Source: Phallusia mammillata (lineage: Eukaryota > Chordata > Ascidiacea > Phlebobranchia > Ascidiidae). From it: a stretch of DNA of 64,000 bases. The stretch is from contig QLIY01000185.1 of assembly GCA_003260075.1 (NCBI GenBank), forward strand, positions 1 to 64,000. The letters are read 5' to 3'. Below, one piece after another: positions 47,374-60,900 of the stretch. The stretch's first letter is position 1. Each line of letters begins with the position of its first letter. The position numbers and the translations under genes are program-made. Below the pieces are notes generated by a model, which searched no databases, was not told where the DNA came from, and saw only the letters and a program-made list of their open reading frames with translations.

Positions 47374-47739
47374 TGCGATTCTTGGAAAAGTGTTATGCGC
47401 AACGGCTAAATATAACACATGTGTATTGAATCTTAATCCAACTGTTTAAAATTGACTGTTGCTTAATACGGTAAAACCCATCATAACTCTATGAACAACA
47501 ATATCGAATTGTCCTGTATTTGTACATGCTGTCATAAGTTAGATAAAAAATAGAAGGTAATACATCAAACTGATTTGTTTTCCTGCTTAATAATGTTTAA
47601 ACTTAAAGCCATTATTTGTGAGTCTGCATAGCCAATGGGTAATGATGTGTACGAGAATCGCTACCTCGATATATATTAACGTTCAATCCGAAATATTTCC
47701 ACATGAGTCTATACTTATCAGTTTCTATGCTCAAATGCG

Positions 47740-47749
47740 CCCCCCCCCC
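47740..47749 (+). other. 10-nt C-run at an overlapping join
   Basis: About 47590-47738 is repeated at 47750-47898. Confidence 0.85.
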
Positions 47750-48014
47750 TAATAATGTTTAAACTTAAAGCCATTATTTGTGAGTCTGCATAGCCAAGTG
47801 GTAAAGATGTGTACGAGAATCGCTACCTCGATATATATTAACGTTCAACCCGAAATATTTCCACATGAGTCTATACTTATCAGTTTCTATGCTTAAATGT
47901 TTCCGTGAAGGGTTCGTGAATTCGCGACATTGACATACACAAATAATTTTCAACAATATACTGTTTTCATTACTTTTAGGTCCGCGAATAGTTACCCTGA
48001 GTTAAAAATGGCCA

Positions 48015-48024
48015 CCCCCCCCCC
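48015..48024 (+). other. 10-nt C-run at an overlapping join
   Basis: About 47908-48013 is repeated at 48025-48132. Confidence 0.85.
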
Positions 48025-51000
48025 AGGGTTCGTGAATTCGCGACATTGACATACACAAATAATTTTCAACAACATACTGTTTTCATTACTTTTAGGTCCG
48101 CGAATAGTTACCCTGAGTTATAAAAATGGCCACGTACTAAAAAGGTGATAAAGAAAAATTGAATTTTAATCTGTGAATACGGTTAATTTTTTGAAAAACA
48201 AACATAGTCTTTTCTGCGCCTGCAGGTCATCGATCACGTGACCAGCGGACCTTAAAATGGAAGTGCAGCGACGCGTGAACATCGATGACAATTAAAGACA
48301 GAACGACAGCGATTCGAGCCTATGGCATAGAATTGCACGGCAATAAAACAATGACTTCTGCGATTCTGCCGGGGTCACCGCATCCTGGGTGCTGTATAAG
48401 AGCCTTGATAATGAGGTCACAATTGTGTAGTCATGTTTGCGGCAATTATCCACGCAATTTCTCCGCGAAATTTTAAATTATGCATTCGCTATAAAATCAT
48501 TAGGCGGCACCGGCATGCGATATTGACCGGTCTGGGCCCTAATGTCGAGTTTCTTTAGTTTTTCGCCGACCACTTATGTCATTAGAGTTTTGTTTTGAGG
48601 GACTAGGAATCTCCAGAAATTGGTCGCCAATCGACAGGCGTGTTAAGGCGAAAATGAAAGCGAAGATTGGGTAAGTACTCGGACCAAAACCGAATATACA
48701 TTGACGTCGGAGAACTGATTTGTTTTCTAACATATAATGGCATTACATGAAGCGCATCTTTCCGTGATTGTTGTGTCCTAAAAGCATTGAGACCGACAAA
48801 AACTGACATGCTTTAATCTCCACAATCGGTTTGACCATTTTAGTTTTTTCGTACACCCCTAAATCCAAACGCATGTGGATTGAAACAAAACTAGCCATTT
48901 GTTTCCTTTGAAGTTATTTTATTGTAACTGAAGAAAGTTAAATATTGGGCCTCACAAATCCGTGACTTTGGTCAACGTATTCTTTGAAAAAAAAACTGAA
49001 AAGTACGCTTGGGAACACTTAAATTTAACAAACAAATTGTTGCTGCCAAGCATATGTACAGACATATTCGGCAAACAATAATAGGTTTGTCAGAAGAAAT
49101 ATTTTTTATTGTTGATAAACGCAAATTACAATGTCTCGCGAGTTTTGGACTCCGGCATACGTGGATGTGACCCAGGGATCAAGTGCAATTTGGCACATGG
49201 ATTAAATCTCTGTCCGCTGTTGTGGATGTTGTGTGTCAACGTTAACAGTGGGAATTGGTGCGGTGGCCGAACATGTCGGTTTCTCGTCATCCATCACTCC
49301 CTCGTCGGCGATGGGTTTTGTTCGAATCAAATCGTTCCTAATCAGATACGTTTGCGTTTGTGACAGATTAAAAACGCCTCTTACATATATCGATATGTTG
49401 CCGGCCGTCGTAGAAGGTCCCAGCGCGACCGCTTGCAATCAAAACTCTATCGCTTAAACTGATTAATTTCCGTGACCGCTCTGACCCTGCCAGCGCTTGT
49501 AAGAAGAAACCTCGGCCACACAGCAGCGCTGACGGGCCCAACAAACCGTGCATAATAGGCTGCGCGGTCACGACATACGGAATCGCCACGGCATAACTGT
49601 CATAAAATTTTGCTTCGGACTCTGCTTGTGTACAATGCTCGGGTCCCGACGGCCCAACGCTCTCGTAAATAAGTCGAACGGCCGTTGGTTTTATTGTGAA
49701 CAACGCGACTCCATAAAGAGATTCGACAATGTTGTTTAGTGGAATGTGGCCACGCTTCATCTTGAACGCGACGTATGACATTGAATGACGCAAATATGTT
49801 AACAATAGACCCACTTTGTTTTGGACTAATTGGCCTGTAAACGTCACGATGGTATGTGATTCGCTCCCAAATAAAGAAATGAAAAAATGACAGTAACAAG
49901 CGTGATACCAAGATCGCAACAAGATCAAGGCTCAGTGCAAAATAAACTTTATCAACATTAAATGTCAAGCAGTTTTATTTGTTAAAGATTGTAGCTCAAC
50001 ACGTTATTGCTATTTTCGCGCTTTTTGAAAGTTGCGTTCGGTTAAAAACACAAAAAAACATTTCAGAACGAAAAACCACTAGATTATGCACTTTTATATT
50101 CTAGAGAAAACATACAGCCACGGAAAAATACAGAAACTTTCCGAAACCCAAAGAAATTAAATTTTACCTACAAGTTGCCTTGTGGAAACAAATAAACGGA
50201 CAATCCCTAAACTGAGTCATCTTGATATCAAAAGTTTTCGAGAAACACTTTCATTCGGCGACCCTTTTAAAATTATAGCCTAATTGTATTTAACACGCGG
50301 TTCCGATTGCAGCGTAGGAATAGCAACCGAGAAGTGATCTGGTCGCAATACGTTAAGCACCGACTCGAAATAAGCAGCCGGAATTCAACATCGGCTAAAT
50401 TCAGCGCGGTTTGGCGGTTGCATGACCTATTTAGAGCAGTCAGACGGGACGCCAAAATATTAAGCCACAGGTGGAAGGTTGAGGGTCAAAAATGTCGAGT
50501 GGAAATGTTTGCGATGACGACTGTGACTCACACAAGCAGCAGCGGTGTCGCTCAGCAGTGCGGATAAATATAGCGACTAATGTATTTTGACTTATCTGGC
50601 ATTGATTTAAGTTGGCCGATGCAAATCTCCTGGTTGTGCGTCCGCCCGGAACGGTCCGTGCCCAAAGAAATCTGCGCGTTCGAAGCATAATTATTTAGAA
50701 GGCATTATTCGTGGACCGGCGATGCGTCCACTCTGGTCATTTATAATTCATAACCGGTCTTTATTGCGTTAATATCGATTGGTCAACTAGATGGCACGCA
50801 CAAGAAGTGCCCATTTATGATGACGAATATTCAACAGGAATATTCACAAAATCGCCTCTACACCTCGGCCGCGGGGAAAACGCTGTCCCTCGACCCACGG
50901 AAATTGGGTTTTGGCACGACGCTAATCTCTTTAGTTCGCCAAGGCAAGAACGTCTTCATTTTCTTCAACTTTTAATCGCCCAGTCTCTGTCGGTTTTCAA

Positions 51001-54000
51001 TGCGCTCTGTTCTTTCGTATACCTCGATGTGCATCGGATTTTCGCTTCTAATTAGCGCAACATTCTCAAGCAAATGGACGAGTTATGAATCTTTTATGCA
51101 TAATACGACCGTGCAAGGCTTTCGGCGATGAACTGACTGGAATTCGGATGTAGTTCATCGCTTGATAATTTAACTTTTGTAAACTATTAATGCCGCGCAA
51201 ATCCACCCACATGCAATTGACCTTTGCTGCATGAATATGAATCATCTTTAAAATACGAATATATCAAGACACAAACTTTGTAAATCGTTGTGTGCATATT
51301 CTCCTAATCTTTAACCTTTTCACTTTATGATTTTATGTAGGATGCGAAGTTTTGACATTTTTGCTTTATAGCATGGCATTTCGAACAATTTGTTTAGAAC
51401 GTTTGCGTTTTAAAAGTTGAAAATTTTTTTTTCTAAAAATGGAACAGTAAATAACGTCAAAAAGAGAAATGCAAATTGAAATCCCTGCAACATATTTACG
51501 TCGACCCTGTCGGAGTGTTGCCTATATACGGCTTCCACACCCCAAACAGCCTAGACGTATATAAGCTTTACTGCTTCAGAACATAACTGAAACTGTGATG
51601 CAATACATTTTAAGCTTTTAATAATTGTTGAACTAGACTGAAAGTGGCGTTTTAAATGGACAAGTGTTTGAGGCAACGCTAAGTATTGAATTGTCAAGCC
51701 ATTCAGTTTACAGATTCAAAATTTAAGGCTTAAACTGTTTATATATTGGTAGGTGTCATATCAGATAGTAAACCTCTATGGCATAAAGTTCAAAACTTTG
51801 GTTGTAAAGTTGTGAAACCTGTTTATTGAAACCACGCACAGGCACCCTCTACAGTGGTTACAAGACGCCGAAAACAACAATGAAAGTAATGACTAGCCGC
51901 AAAAAAACGGTTCCGCTTATTTTTCAACTTTGAGTAAAATATATTTTGTATATGATTTGTCTGTTTTTTATTGGTTTTCTTCCAAACAAAAGAAGATTTA
52001 AACATATTGGGATATTAGAGAGAGCTATAGATGTGTAGAAATTTCAATAAGAAAAGATTTGCTTGTACACAAACACTCTCCGTGTTGGTAAAAGGCAAAA
52101 CTATGGTAAAGGGACCAAAAGGAAACACCTTCACAGGAAGAAAACCCCTTGCTTAGGAGCCCCGTTAATCATGTCCAAAATAAAGATCTAGATGACAGTT
52201 AATTTAACTGGGGCGCCTGGGCGCAGGCCCTGTTTTAATGAGGGACATGCGAGCGCACAAGTTAGCACGCGAAACGAACAGAAATCGAATCGGCCCCCAT
52301 CGTCTAATTCCATTATTGTGACGTCACGAGGGACCGAATCGTTGTCAATCGAATTGGCAAAGTGGCAAAAAACTCGGCAAGGCGAAAAGTTTCTTTCAGA
52401 TAGCAGCCCCGCATAAACACACCGCCCGCGGAGTTGGCAGTTAGATTTATTGCGATATTAGTTTGATTCATTTCATTTTGGATGAAGCCTCGCGTCGCCC
52501 AGGTGGCCTTCTGCCACGCTCCATCAATATTAATTATGACGAAACAATAAGTCGCTATTTGGCCGCCCGTTTTATCACAATTTCTAAATGCGGATGCTTT
52601 TTGTGCAGCTCGGTTCTGCCATTGCGCTAGTTTATAACAAAGAAAACAAACGCTTGGCTCTTTAAAACTGCAGAAGCGTTATTACAAGAAATTAAAATTC
52701 TGCAAGTTGCTTATACAAGGATATTCTTGATATATTTTTACGTTTAAATAAAAACATATTAAAATTGACCAGTGGCCACAATGTTTCGTAATACGTGTGC
52801 AGTTGGGTACACTTAATTATTCCACTCGCTTGTAGGGATTTAACAGCAAAAATTTATTGAAAATCCAACCAGAAAATAAAACAACATCCATGTAGCATGT
52901 CATTGGTGGAATAAAGCAACGAAAATCGCAGTTGAAAAGCTTCAAAGCGAGCGTTTAATCGAGTCAATGCCCACACGCTTGAATATCGGGCCATCGCATC
53001 GGTGAGCTTCACACTCGCACCTGCTACCTCGTTCATCAGCGATATAAGAAGGTGTCATGCGATATCAGAGCTGGGCAGTTATGAAAACACGTAACCGCGA
53101 AAGCTATGTCTCTGTACAAACGAGCGATTGACATGCACCTCGCAATGACCGTCCGACATTTTCTTTTCGGCACCTTGTCAACGTGATGTATGTGCTGCGA
53201 AATCGAGAAAATGGAAAGAGTTCTTGAGTTTCGGCTGCCTGTTATGCAAGCGACTGTAATTGGGAAATCGTCATATGACGCATTATGGGGGTTTAGCCGG
53301 AAACTATTCCGAATCTAAATTATCAGACCGCGCAGGTGTTATGGCTTATAAGCGGTTTGGTCTTAAAGTGTAACGGTATTTTTTGGGGTGATTACTCACC
53401 TTCAAGATTTCTAAACCACGCCTGATTATCTGTGTCAACATCACCTTTTTGCGATTTTCAGCGAGTTGTTTGCTCATCTTGTGATATTTTTTAACAGCGC
53501 CTAACACTCATACTTCGCGCTATAGTTACTCCTCAACAAAAGGGACATACCTCAAAGTTTTCCCACGGTATTAAATGAAGTGGTACACTTGTTTTTACCA
53601 GATGCCTCATACCTATATTTGCATCTTTGCTACCAATTCGTTGAGGACAAAGAACAAAAATATAATTTTCCAAATGAACAAGAGCTTTTGCACGTTCTGC
53701 TAAATTATACGCAGTGTTTTTGTTTCCCCGACGTTCAATTTGGAGGGTAAGTTACGCGGAAAACGTGTATATACGAGCAATGGTGTAACAATAAATGCAA
53801 ACAAAGTCAACATATGTTTACTGCTGTACGTCATTTAATGTTTGGTTCGGCATTTTAACGACGTTGCACCCCGACGTGTGTTAATCAAACTGAAATATAT
53901 AGTCTGTGGGAGCACAGCTGCTGTGATATGCCCTAAACTAAGATTCCGAAAATATCTAAAATCATACATAGGTCGTAAAATGGACAAACACGCATGCTAA

Positions 54001-57000
54001 CAAAAAAATGGTAAAATAATGTAAAACTAAGATTCAGTTAGCTTTACCTGAGCATTTTTTGTAATTTAAAGACGTTAGTGGGTTTGTTTTAGTTTTATTC
54101 TTCGTGGGTGAACCTTAATGCACTGAATGCACACATGGAAATCGTGTTTTTCACCTAATACAAGTGCATGAAATTACAAACCTGAACTTATTGCAGACAC
54201 AGGGCGTCAATCAAATCTGTGTATCCCTATAGGGACATAATGGGGATATCAAATTAAGTTCACTGACAGTTTAAAGAATAACCCCATGTCATTAAGACTT
54301 CATACGGGCCGAAGGTCTTCCATCAACAGCATCGTAAAACCATTTACGACAGAGAAAGAGACCAATTATGAATAAGGTCGTCCTGTTATAACGACAAGCG
54401 CTCGGAAAATCCTTGTTCTTGCTTACTCAACATCATATATCTTGCAGACGTTAAGAATCGTTTAATGAGGCGGACAAATACTGCCTATCAGTGGAAAACC
54501 ACGGAAAAGGCGACAGGCATATATGATATCTAAAATAGGTAGAGATGGAATGAGGCAAAATACAAAAGTAAATGTGGCGCTCACTTGCTAAATATTTATG
54601 GTTGGTGTCTTCGGCGTTTCCAAGGAATTGCGAGCAATGCAATCGAAGACAAGAAGCGTTCGTGACAAGGGGGGCGATTTAACGACATGCGATTACACTA
54701 TAGCTTCAGGAATCGACGCCAATGAAAGAAAGCCAAACGACTTAACTGCGACGTGTGACAATGGCTTTCAAATCATCGCTGCAATAACAGTGTATAATTC
54801 GAAACGAAATCGGACCGTTAATTTTTACGGCGGGCGCTCTGTTTTCTGTCACGGGGACTTAACGAGTCAAGTTAGGTGCTGTTAATGATGGGATATATGT
54901 ATGGGGATAGTGGTACGTGCACTGGATTGAAGGCCTACTTAACGAGCGTATTGTTTTGTCATAATACGGCCTATGTCGTTACAATCATAAATGACAGAGC
55001 CCGGTTGTAAAGGAAGGTGAACGGCCTTGGTATGATCCCTCATTTATTGTACGCATGGGTTGAGGATAATACGCCATAAGATTATCGTAAAATCATTATG
55101 AAATTTTACTGCTGGAGGTTCCGACCGTCACCATTATTCGCAATATTTGCTGAAAACCCATAAAAATACGCTAAACTTCCATAAAAACACGCCGTGATCA
55201 ACAGGTCAACGCTCTTGCTTCTTAAAAAATGCCGAAGTCAGTCCACATTTAAACGGAACAACTCCCAAGCCCCTGTAAAAAAAACTACATAAGCGGTTTA
55301 CAACTTACAATTAAACACGGATTGCACGGTTGTTTAAATTCCGTTTGTGTGCATTTAAGGCCGAAGCGAAAACACTATTTGAAAGTGTTTAGTAACATTC
55401 AGTGCCGCTAAACAACTAAAAACATGCTTGGATGCAAATTTGATTACAAAGTCTATATCAGTCGTATTGCACTGCCATGAAAATTCCATTCGAATCGCGG
55501 TGGATGCATAATACGGGACAGCCGGGGCTCAGTGCAAATCAATGGACGTACTTGCGGTGACTGGTGATGAAAAATAACGCAACGCGACAATTGTTGCCAG
55601 CAATATTTGCTTTATCGCTCTGACGGGACCGTGACAGCGAATTGGCAGGGAAGAGAAGGGTACTTGTGAACGAAGGCGACGGCGCTGGCCTTGGTGGGTC
55701 TTGGTTGAGGGTTGGGAACAAGAGAAACGACAAGACGGGCAATTTTCGAGTTTTTTAATTTTTTTCGCCGATTTTTCGCCAAAATTTGTAAGCGCGACGA
55801 AGAGAACAGATGTCGTCTTGGAAAGTGGTTTAGAATTGATTTCCGTCGACCGCTTTTCAAATTTTCCGCCGGTCGGATTCGTGAAAAATAAAATCATTCC
55901 CGCTCGCGCGCGTTGTCGGTTATTGGCCGCCCAAAATCGTTAGTTAATATCAAAAGAAAATACTGGGAAATTTGTCACGCCACATCATGACGGAAAAGCG
56001 CCCCGCGAAAAGATGATCCGGTCGTCGACGATGTGCTCAGCCCGGTTTCGATGTCGCTTCTGCCGCGTCCTATCCTTACAGCGTTAGGAGTGTTGGTCGA
56101 CAAACTGGAGGTACTCGGTCCAATGCGAACGTGTTAAGTTTCGTCAACACTTGAAAATGTAAATTACCTTCAGAACCTATAATTAAGGTCGAATGTCAAG
56201 CCTTAACATCTAAACAGGTATATTTATTACGATAAATTCCAGATATACTGAGTTTGTTTGATTATGTTAAAGGACGAAGAATTAACATATATATAAGAGG
56301 CCTGATATAACAAAGGCTTTAGACAAAAATAGTTTAACACCCTGTCAGGCGTTTTATGGCATTCCGAGCGCAAACAAAGCCAAATTTCCATTTGTCCTTG
56401 ACGTGATATGTTACACATTCCGTATGGGTGACTATTTGGACGAAACCTTGCCATAGCGCAGTGTAGTAATCGCAATTGCAAACAGGTCACACCTGACCGA
56501 ATTTTAGGTGAAATTTTGCACAACATTTTTTTTCCATTTTACTTACAACAATGGCGACACATATGTGCTGCTAAGGAACTCTTGCAGTATTTTTCTCATA
56601 GGATTGTATAAAACGGCACAAAATGCAAACTTCTATTTAGTCGTGATGTGAACAAAAACAAAGACAATTTCTCTGACTGATGGCCACTTCTTCGCGTTTA
56701 AAAATGAACAAAATCTGTCACAATCGACGCGGTATCCACGTGACAATTTGTTTCGCTCCCATTCGAAAGAGAGAAATATCAATAAATTGGGCTGTGGTGG
56801 GCAGCAAGCGGGGACACAGAGAAAAGGCGAGGGCCGCGCACGAACACGCAACTTCTTCTCGACTCCCACATGCACGCCGACGCGCGCCAAAATGATTAGC
56901 GCGTTGTTTTTCTTACGCGATGAAACTTTGCCATCGCCTCTAATCAGACGATGCAACTGGTTGTCAGTCGAGTTTCGGGCCATTCCAGAGGAAGGTCACA

Positions 57001-57375
57001 GCGTGCGCGTGGTGCAAGTGCAGCTTGTACAGTTTAGCAGTTTTAATATAATTTATGTAGGTGCAAGGGTTTAAAGATACAATTTTGTTTATCACGGTAT
57101 AACAATGCTACCTACGTCAGCTCGTGTGTTTTCAGCACCATTAGTTTGTAAACAATCGTCCAAGCGTTTGTGACGTCAGCCGCCCGGCGTTGTTTGGACG
57201 GTCTCAGAAAGAAGCAATCGCGAACGTCAGTTTCAACGAATCATACCTGAAGTGAAGTTTCGCGAAACCAAACGTTCTAATTTTGTTCTTGCAGATTCGT
57301 ATGCTTTGCTTAGATGTTTATTAACGCGCTGCATCCTGAAACTGGCAATTGGCAGAAGCGTTGCGCCCCCACGGC

Positions 57376-57667
57376 ATGTCTCGCAGGAAACAGTCGAACC
57401 CCCAACACGTGAACGACCCACCACCCGCGGCGACCCCCTTCCAATCGACGACACGCCCTAGCCTGTCAGACCAAATTTCAAACACCAGTTCTCCTGTTTT
57501 GAGTCAGGGCGGAGCGGCCTCAAGTCAGATGGACGCGAACAACCGCTTGATGACATTTGAAAGCGAATCGAAAAACAATCACAACGCCCAGCGCGGCTAC
57601 GAAGAAGGCCAAACTATGGACGAAGAAACGGCCGCCGATCGGCTCACAATGGCCGGTGAATATTTCC

Positions 57668-57751
<84 letters not shown>

Positions 57752-57919
57752 TGCCGATGTTCGAAGTGCGCAGCGACAGCGACTTGAACATGAACCCGGC
57801 GATTTGGAACACCGCCAACACAGAACCTGATGTTGATGCTAAAGAAATAGACGAGGACGGCAGATTTGAATCGGACTCGGAGAACACAAATAAAAATGGC
57901 GCAGCGGCAAAGAATTACG
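57376..57919 (+). CDS. First coding exon of a SALL/BCL11/FOG-class transcription regulator
   Basis: The exon starts ATG and reads MSRRKQSNPQHV. The MSRRKQ start with Pro at position 9 is the NuRD corepressor-recruiting motif shared by spalt-like (SALL), BCL11 and FOG proteins. The rest is Ser/Asn/Asp/Glu-rich, with a poly-Pro run produced by an 82-nt C-run (57669-57750), and ends at a GTAAGA donor in phase 1. No zinc finger lies in the exon, and no continuing exon is found in the following 6 kb, so the next exon is far downstream. In SALL and BCL11 genes a short first exon with this motif precedes the zinc-finger exons, which fits. SNP resembles FOG and PQH resembles SALL or BCL11, so the family cannot be decided here. 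An upstream in-frame ATG at 57349 exists, but the motif requires the second one. Confidence 0.75.
57669..57750 (+). other. Long C-run, 82 nt, inside a coding exon
   Basis: It would encode about 27 prolines. The frame stays open after it, but its length is not trustworthy. Confidence 0.7.
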
Positions 57920-60900
57920 GTAAGATTTATTAATGCATGAAGTGTTGCAGATATGGTGCAAAAGATTTTTGTTGTGTATAATGAATAGTAAATGTTCTGT
58001 AAATCTGACTAAGCATCACTTTAAAAGTTTGGAACTGTTGTGTAAATTTTTGTGTGATAAATATGCAAAAAATGCGTACAGTCTTAATTAGTCACTGGGA
58101 ACAGTCAAATGGCTTACATGCGCGTCAGTCCTGATCGGAATAGACTTATCCGCCTTTAGAATTGGCAATGAAGAGCGGGCAACGACGATATCCGTGACAT
58201 GCAGGCCTACACGTTTGGTGCCGCTCATGGTTTACCGTCAATACACTATGTACATATTCAATCATATTTGACTCAGTGGCAGTGAAATGCGTACGACGAT
58301 CACGGCCCGAGCGAGCTTGCGTCGATGCTAATGCGATCAAAGAACACCGATACAGCGTGTCAGAGGTGCACATAAAATAATCCATATTCATTACTAGTCG
58401 CGACATGCATCAGATCACCTTCTTTGTTTTGTTGCAAAGCTGCGGTTACCCCTGTTGTGCCCGTATCGGGGATTTTTATTAATCGCTCAGTATACTTGGG
58501 ATTATCTAAATCGATGGCGAGGGCAAGGTGGCCTGTCAAGTCATTTTGTAGCCGTTCTGACATGGCTCAAATAGATTTGTAAGCCCTGGCTAATCGAAAC
58601 ATTTCGTTAAAAAGAAAATTTTATTTTGGATTAGTAACATGACGTTGTTGCATAATTGTAAGGAACGTCAAATGTTCAGTTTTTCGATGTCGTAAACGAA
58701 AACGCCCAATACTGCACGTTGTATGTTATTGTTGTTTTTTCCGCACTTTAAAATAGCGTGGTTTAGTGACAACCTGTTTTACAAACATTGTTCAACGTGT
58801 CAAATTGCCAAGTTCGCGCTGTCGAAAAAGTTCAATACGATGCGTTGCATGATTCGCTGCAATTGGCTCGGGTCATCTAATGTGAGGCAGGACCATTTGG
58901 CTCAGGGGTCCATCGATCGTCCGGCCCCTGCCAGAGCGTTTTGATAAGTTTGCCTGTGAGAAAGCCATTGTGCACGGATGCAATGGCATTTTCGCCGATG
59001 ACGATTTGGCAGCCATATTATATGTCACAGGATGATGGCCTGTTGTATTTGCAAGTGATTGACTCTTCTGTTTTTATCATGGCACAACGGGAAAACGGGT
59101 CACATTTGAACGAATAAATTCGGAAAGCGAAATACTTTACTTGGCAATTAAGGTCGTTTGGATATTGCAGAGTTTGTGAAAGGTGTTAATTATGAACCAT
59201 TGGTGATTCGATTGTTAGCCATCATCGCAGGTGTTGTCCACCAAATCAATAGCGTCCACATAATATTCGGTTTCCATTGACGGTGTATCGGCGAAATTGT
59301 GAATCAGAGCGTCGCGACATGATTCCAAGCCGACATCAACGCCATAAATATGTACACACGCCGACCGAGTCGCTTCTCTCCACGGCAATGTTGCCCCCAT
59401 GCGCCTTGCGGTGAAATCGAGTGAGAGGGAGCACCGAGATTCGGGTAAACCTGTAACCGAATCCGTCGCGAGCCATTCAGCATTGAAACCTGGTACGCCT
59501 GGGACCCTCGGTGTGTAGTTATTATGAAAAACGTGCAGCGCAGTTTGCCATAAACCGACAGGCTCTATATTGCTTTTTATGCATTTAGCCCAGCCTTAGC
59601 CAACGGTGAGGAATTTATCCGATCTCCAGCAGAACGCGACCAATACTTTAGGGGACAGCCACGTGCCTAATAGATGCCCCTAGACAGCGCTATGCGGTCG
59701 GATTTAATCGATGGAGTGTATTATCGTGATCACCCAACAGCAATCCGACACCGGGGCCTATTCAATTATGATAACGGTTATCATTCGACGAAGCAACTTA
59801 ACACCATGTCGCGCCTGCGACCACTTCACCCAGGGTCTGCCGATCTCTTTGAGTTTTACTGACTTGTCGTCGCACATAAGCGATTGGCTGAGCATGAGCG
59901 GCCATTTTTATTGATGATGGCAGTAGGGAGTATTGATGTCACGCAAGGGCGGTGACCCATTCTCACATCGTTACCTGACTATGTCAGCGATCCACGAATT
60001 TAGTGTCGCCTAATTGCGGTCGTTTTTGCGACTGTATTCGATGCGTTAAGTGGATTTGGGGTTAAGCCAGGGGTGTAAAAGGTTTAGGAGCTCCCCCTTC
60101 ATGAGGCTGTAATGGTTAACAGAAATTGATGAGTATGATGACTGTAAAAATTTCTAATATATAATTTGTCGGTAAATTTTAACAGTAGCTTTATTGAGGC
60201 TTAAGCATTTCGTGATCTTCCCCCCCCCCATGGTTAACAGAAATTGATGAGTATGATGACTGTAAAAAATTCTAATATATAATTTGTCGGTAAATTTTAA
60301 CAGTAATTTATTGAGGCTTAAGCATTTCGTGATCTCATACACTTGATTGTCCGAATATTATGTTTCAGTCGTGATGCTACATCAGGTTGTGCGTTTTTCA
60401 CTAGGTCGCCTCGTTGTGACATAAAGCAATTCTTGTATTTGTGTTGCAATGAATCCTTTGCGAAGTAATCCCGATGAGAAGTTTTTACGACAATACCAGG
60501 TTGTTTCGTTTGAGGTTCATCCAAATAAAGCTTGCTGCAGCCAATCGCGGTTCTTTGCAGACTAATAAACCAACGACCTTAATTTCCCTAAGTACGTACC
60601 GTCAACTACGCGTGAATCACTCATGCAAAGTTGACCAAAGGGCGCTGACCAAATCCACATGTTTGCACAGACAGCGGATGGGAAAAATCATCAGCAACTG
60701 GGCCAACTAGATTTGCACTTTAAAACTGGCCGTTTCATGACGCGCAACAACAAAGTACAAATTAAGCACCAGGTCAACTCTGTTTGTCTTCGTTTGCCCT
60801 GACTCGTTGGAATCGTTCAACGTCAAGGTGCGACTTGATTGGCTCCCGGGGCGCGGAGACAGGTATTATTATTAGCGCGTTGACACCAGTAGCCAAGGTA

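Larger units (their letters stand above)
42839..57375. other. Gene desert upstream of the zinc-finger-type exon
   Basis: About 14.5 kb without a convincing exon on either strand. It includes a fold-back element (43326-43514), a possible SINE-like block (46355-46430) and four 10-nt C-run joins (46206, 47364, 47740, 48015). From about 48,000 onward base composition becomes more balanced and repeats become scarce. The longest open frame, 186 codons at 49368-49928 on the minus strand, has no motif I recognise and no splice context. A regulatory role is inference from position only. Confidence 0.4.

Noticed and set aside
49368..49928. 186-codon open frame on the minus strand
   Set aside because: No recognisable domain, no splice context, and the start is not supported; an open frame of this size can occur by chance in 14 kb of non-coding DNA.
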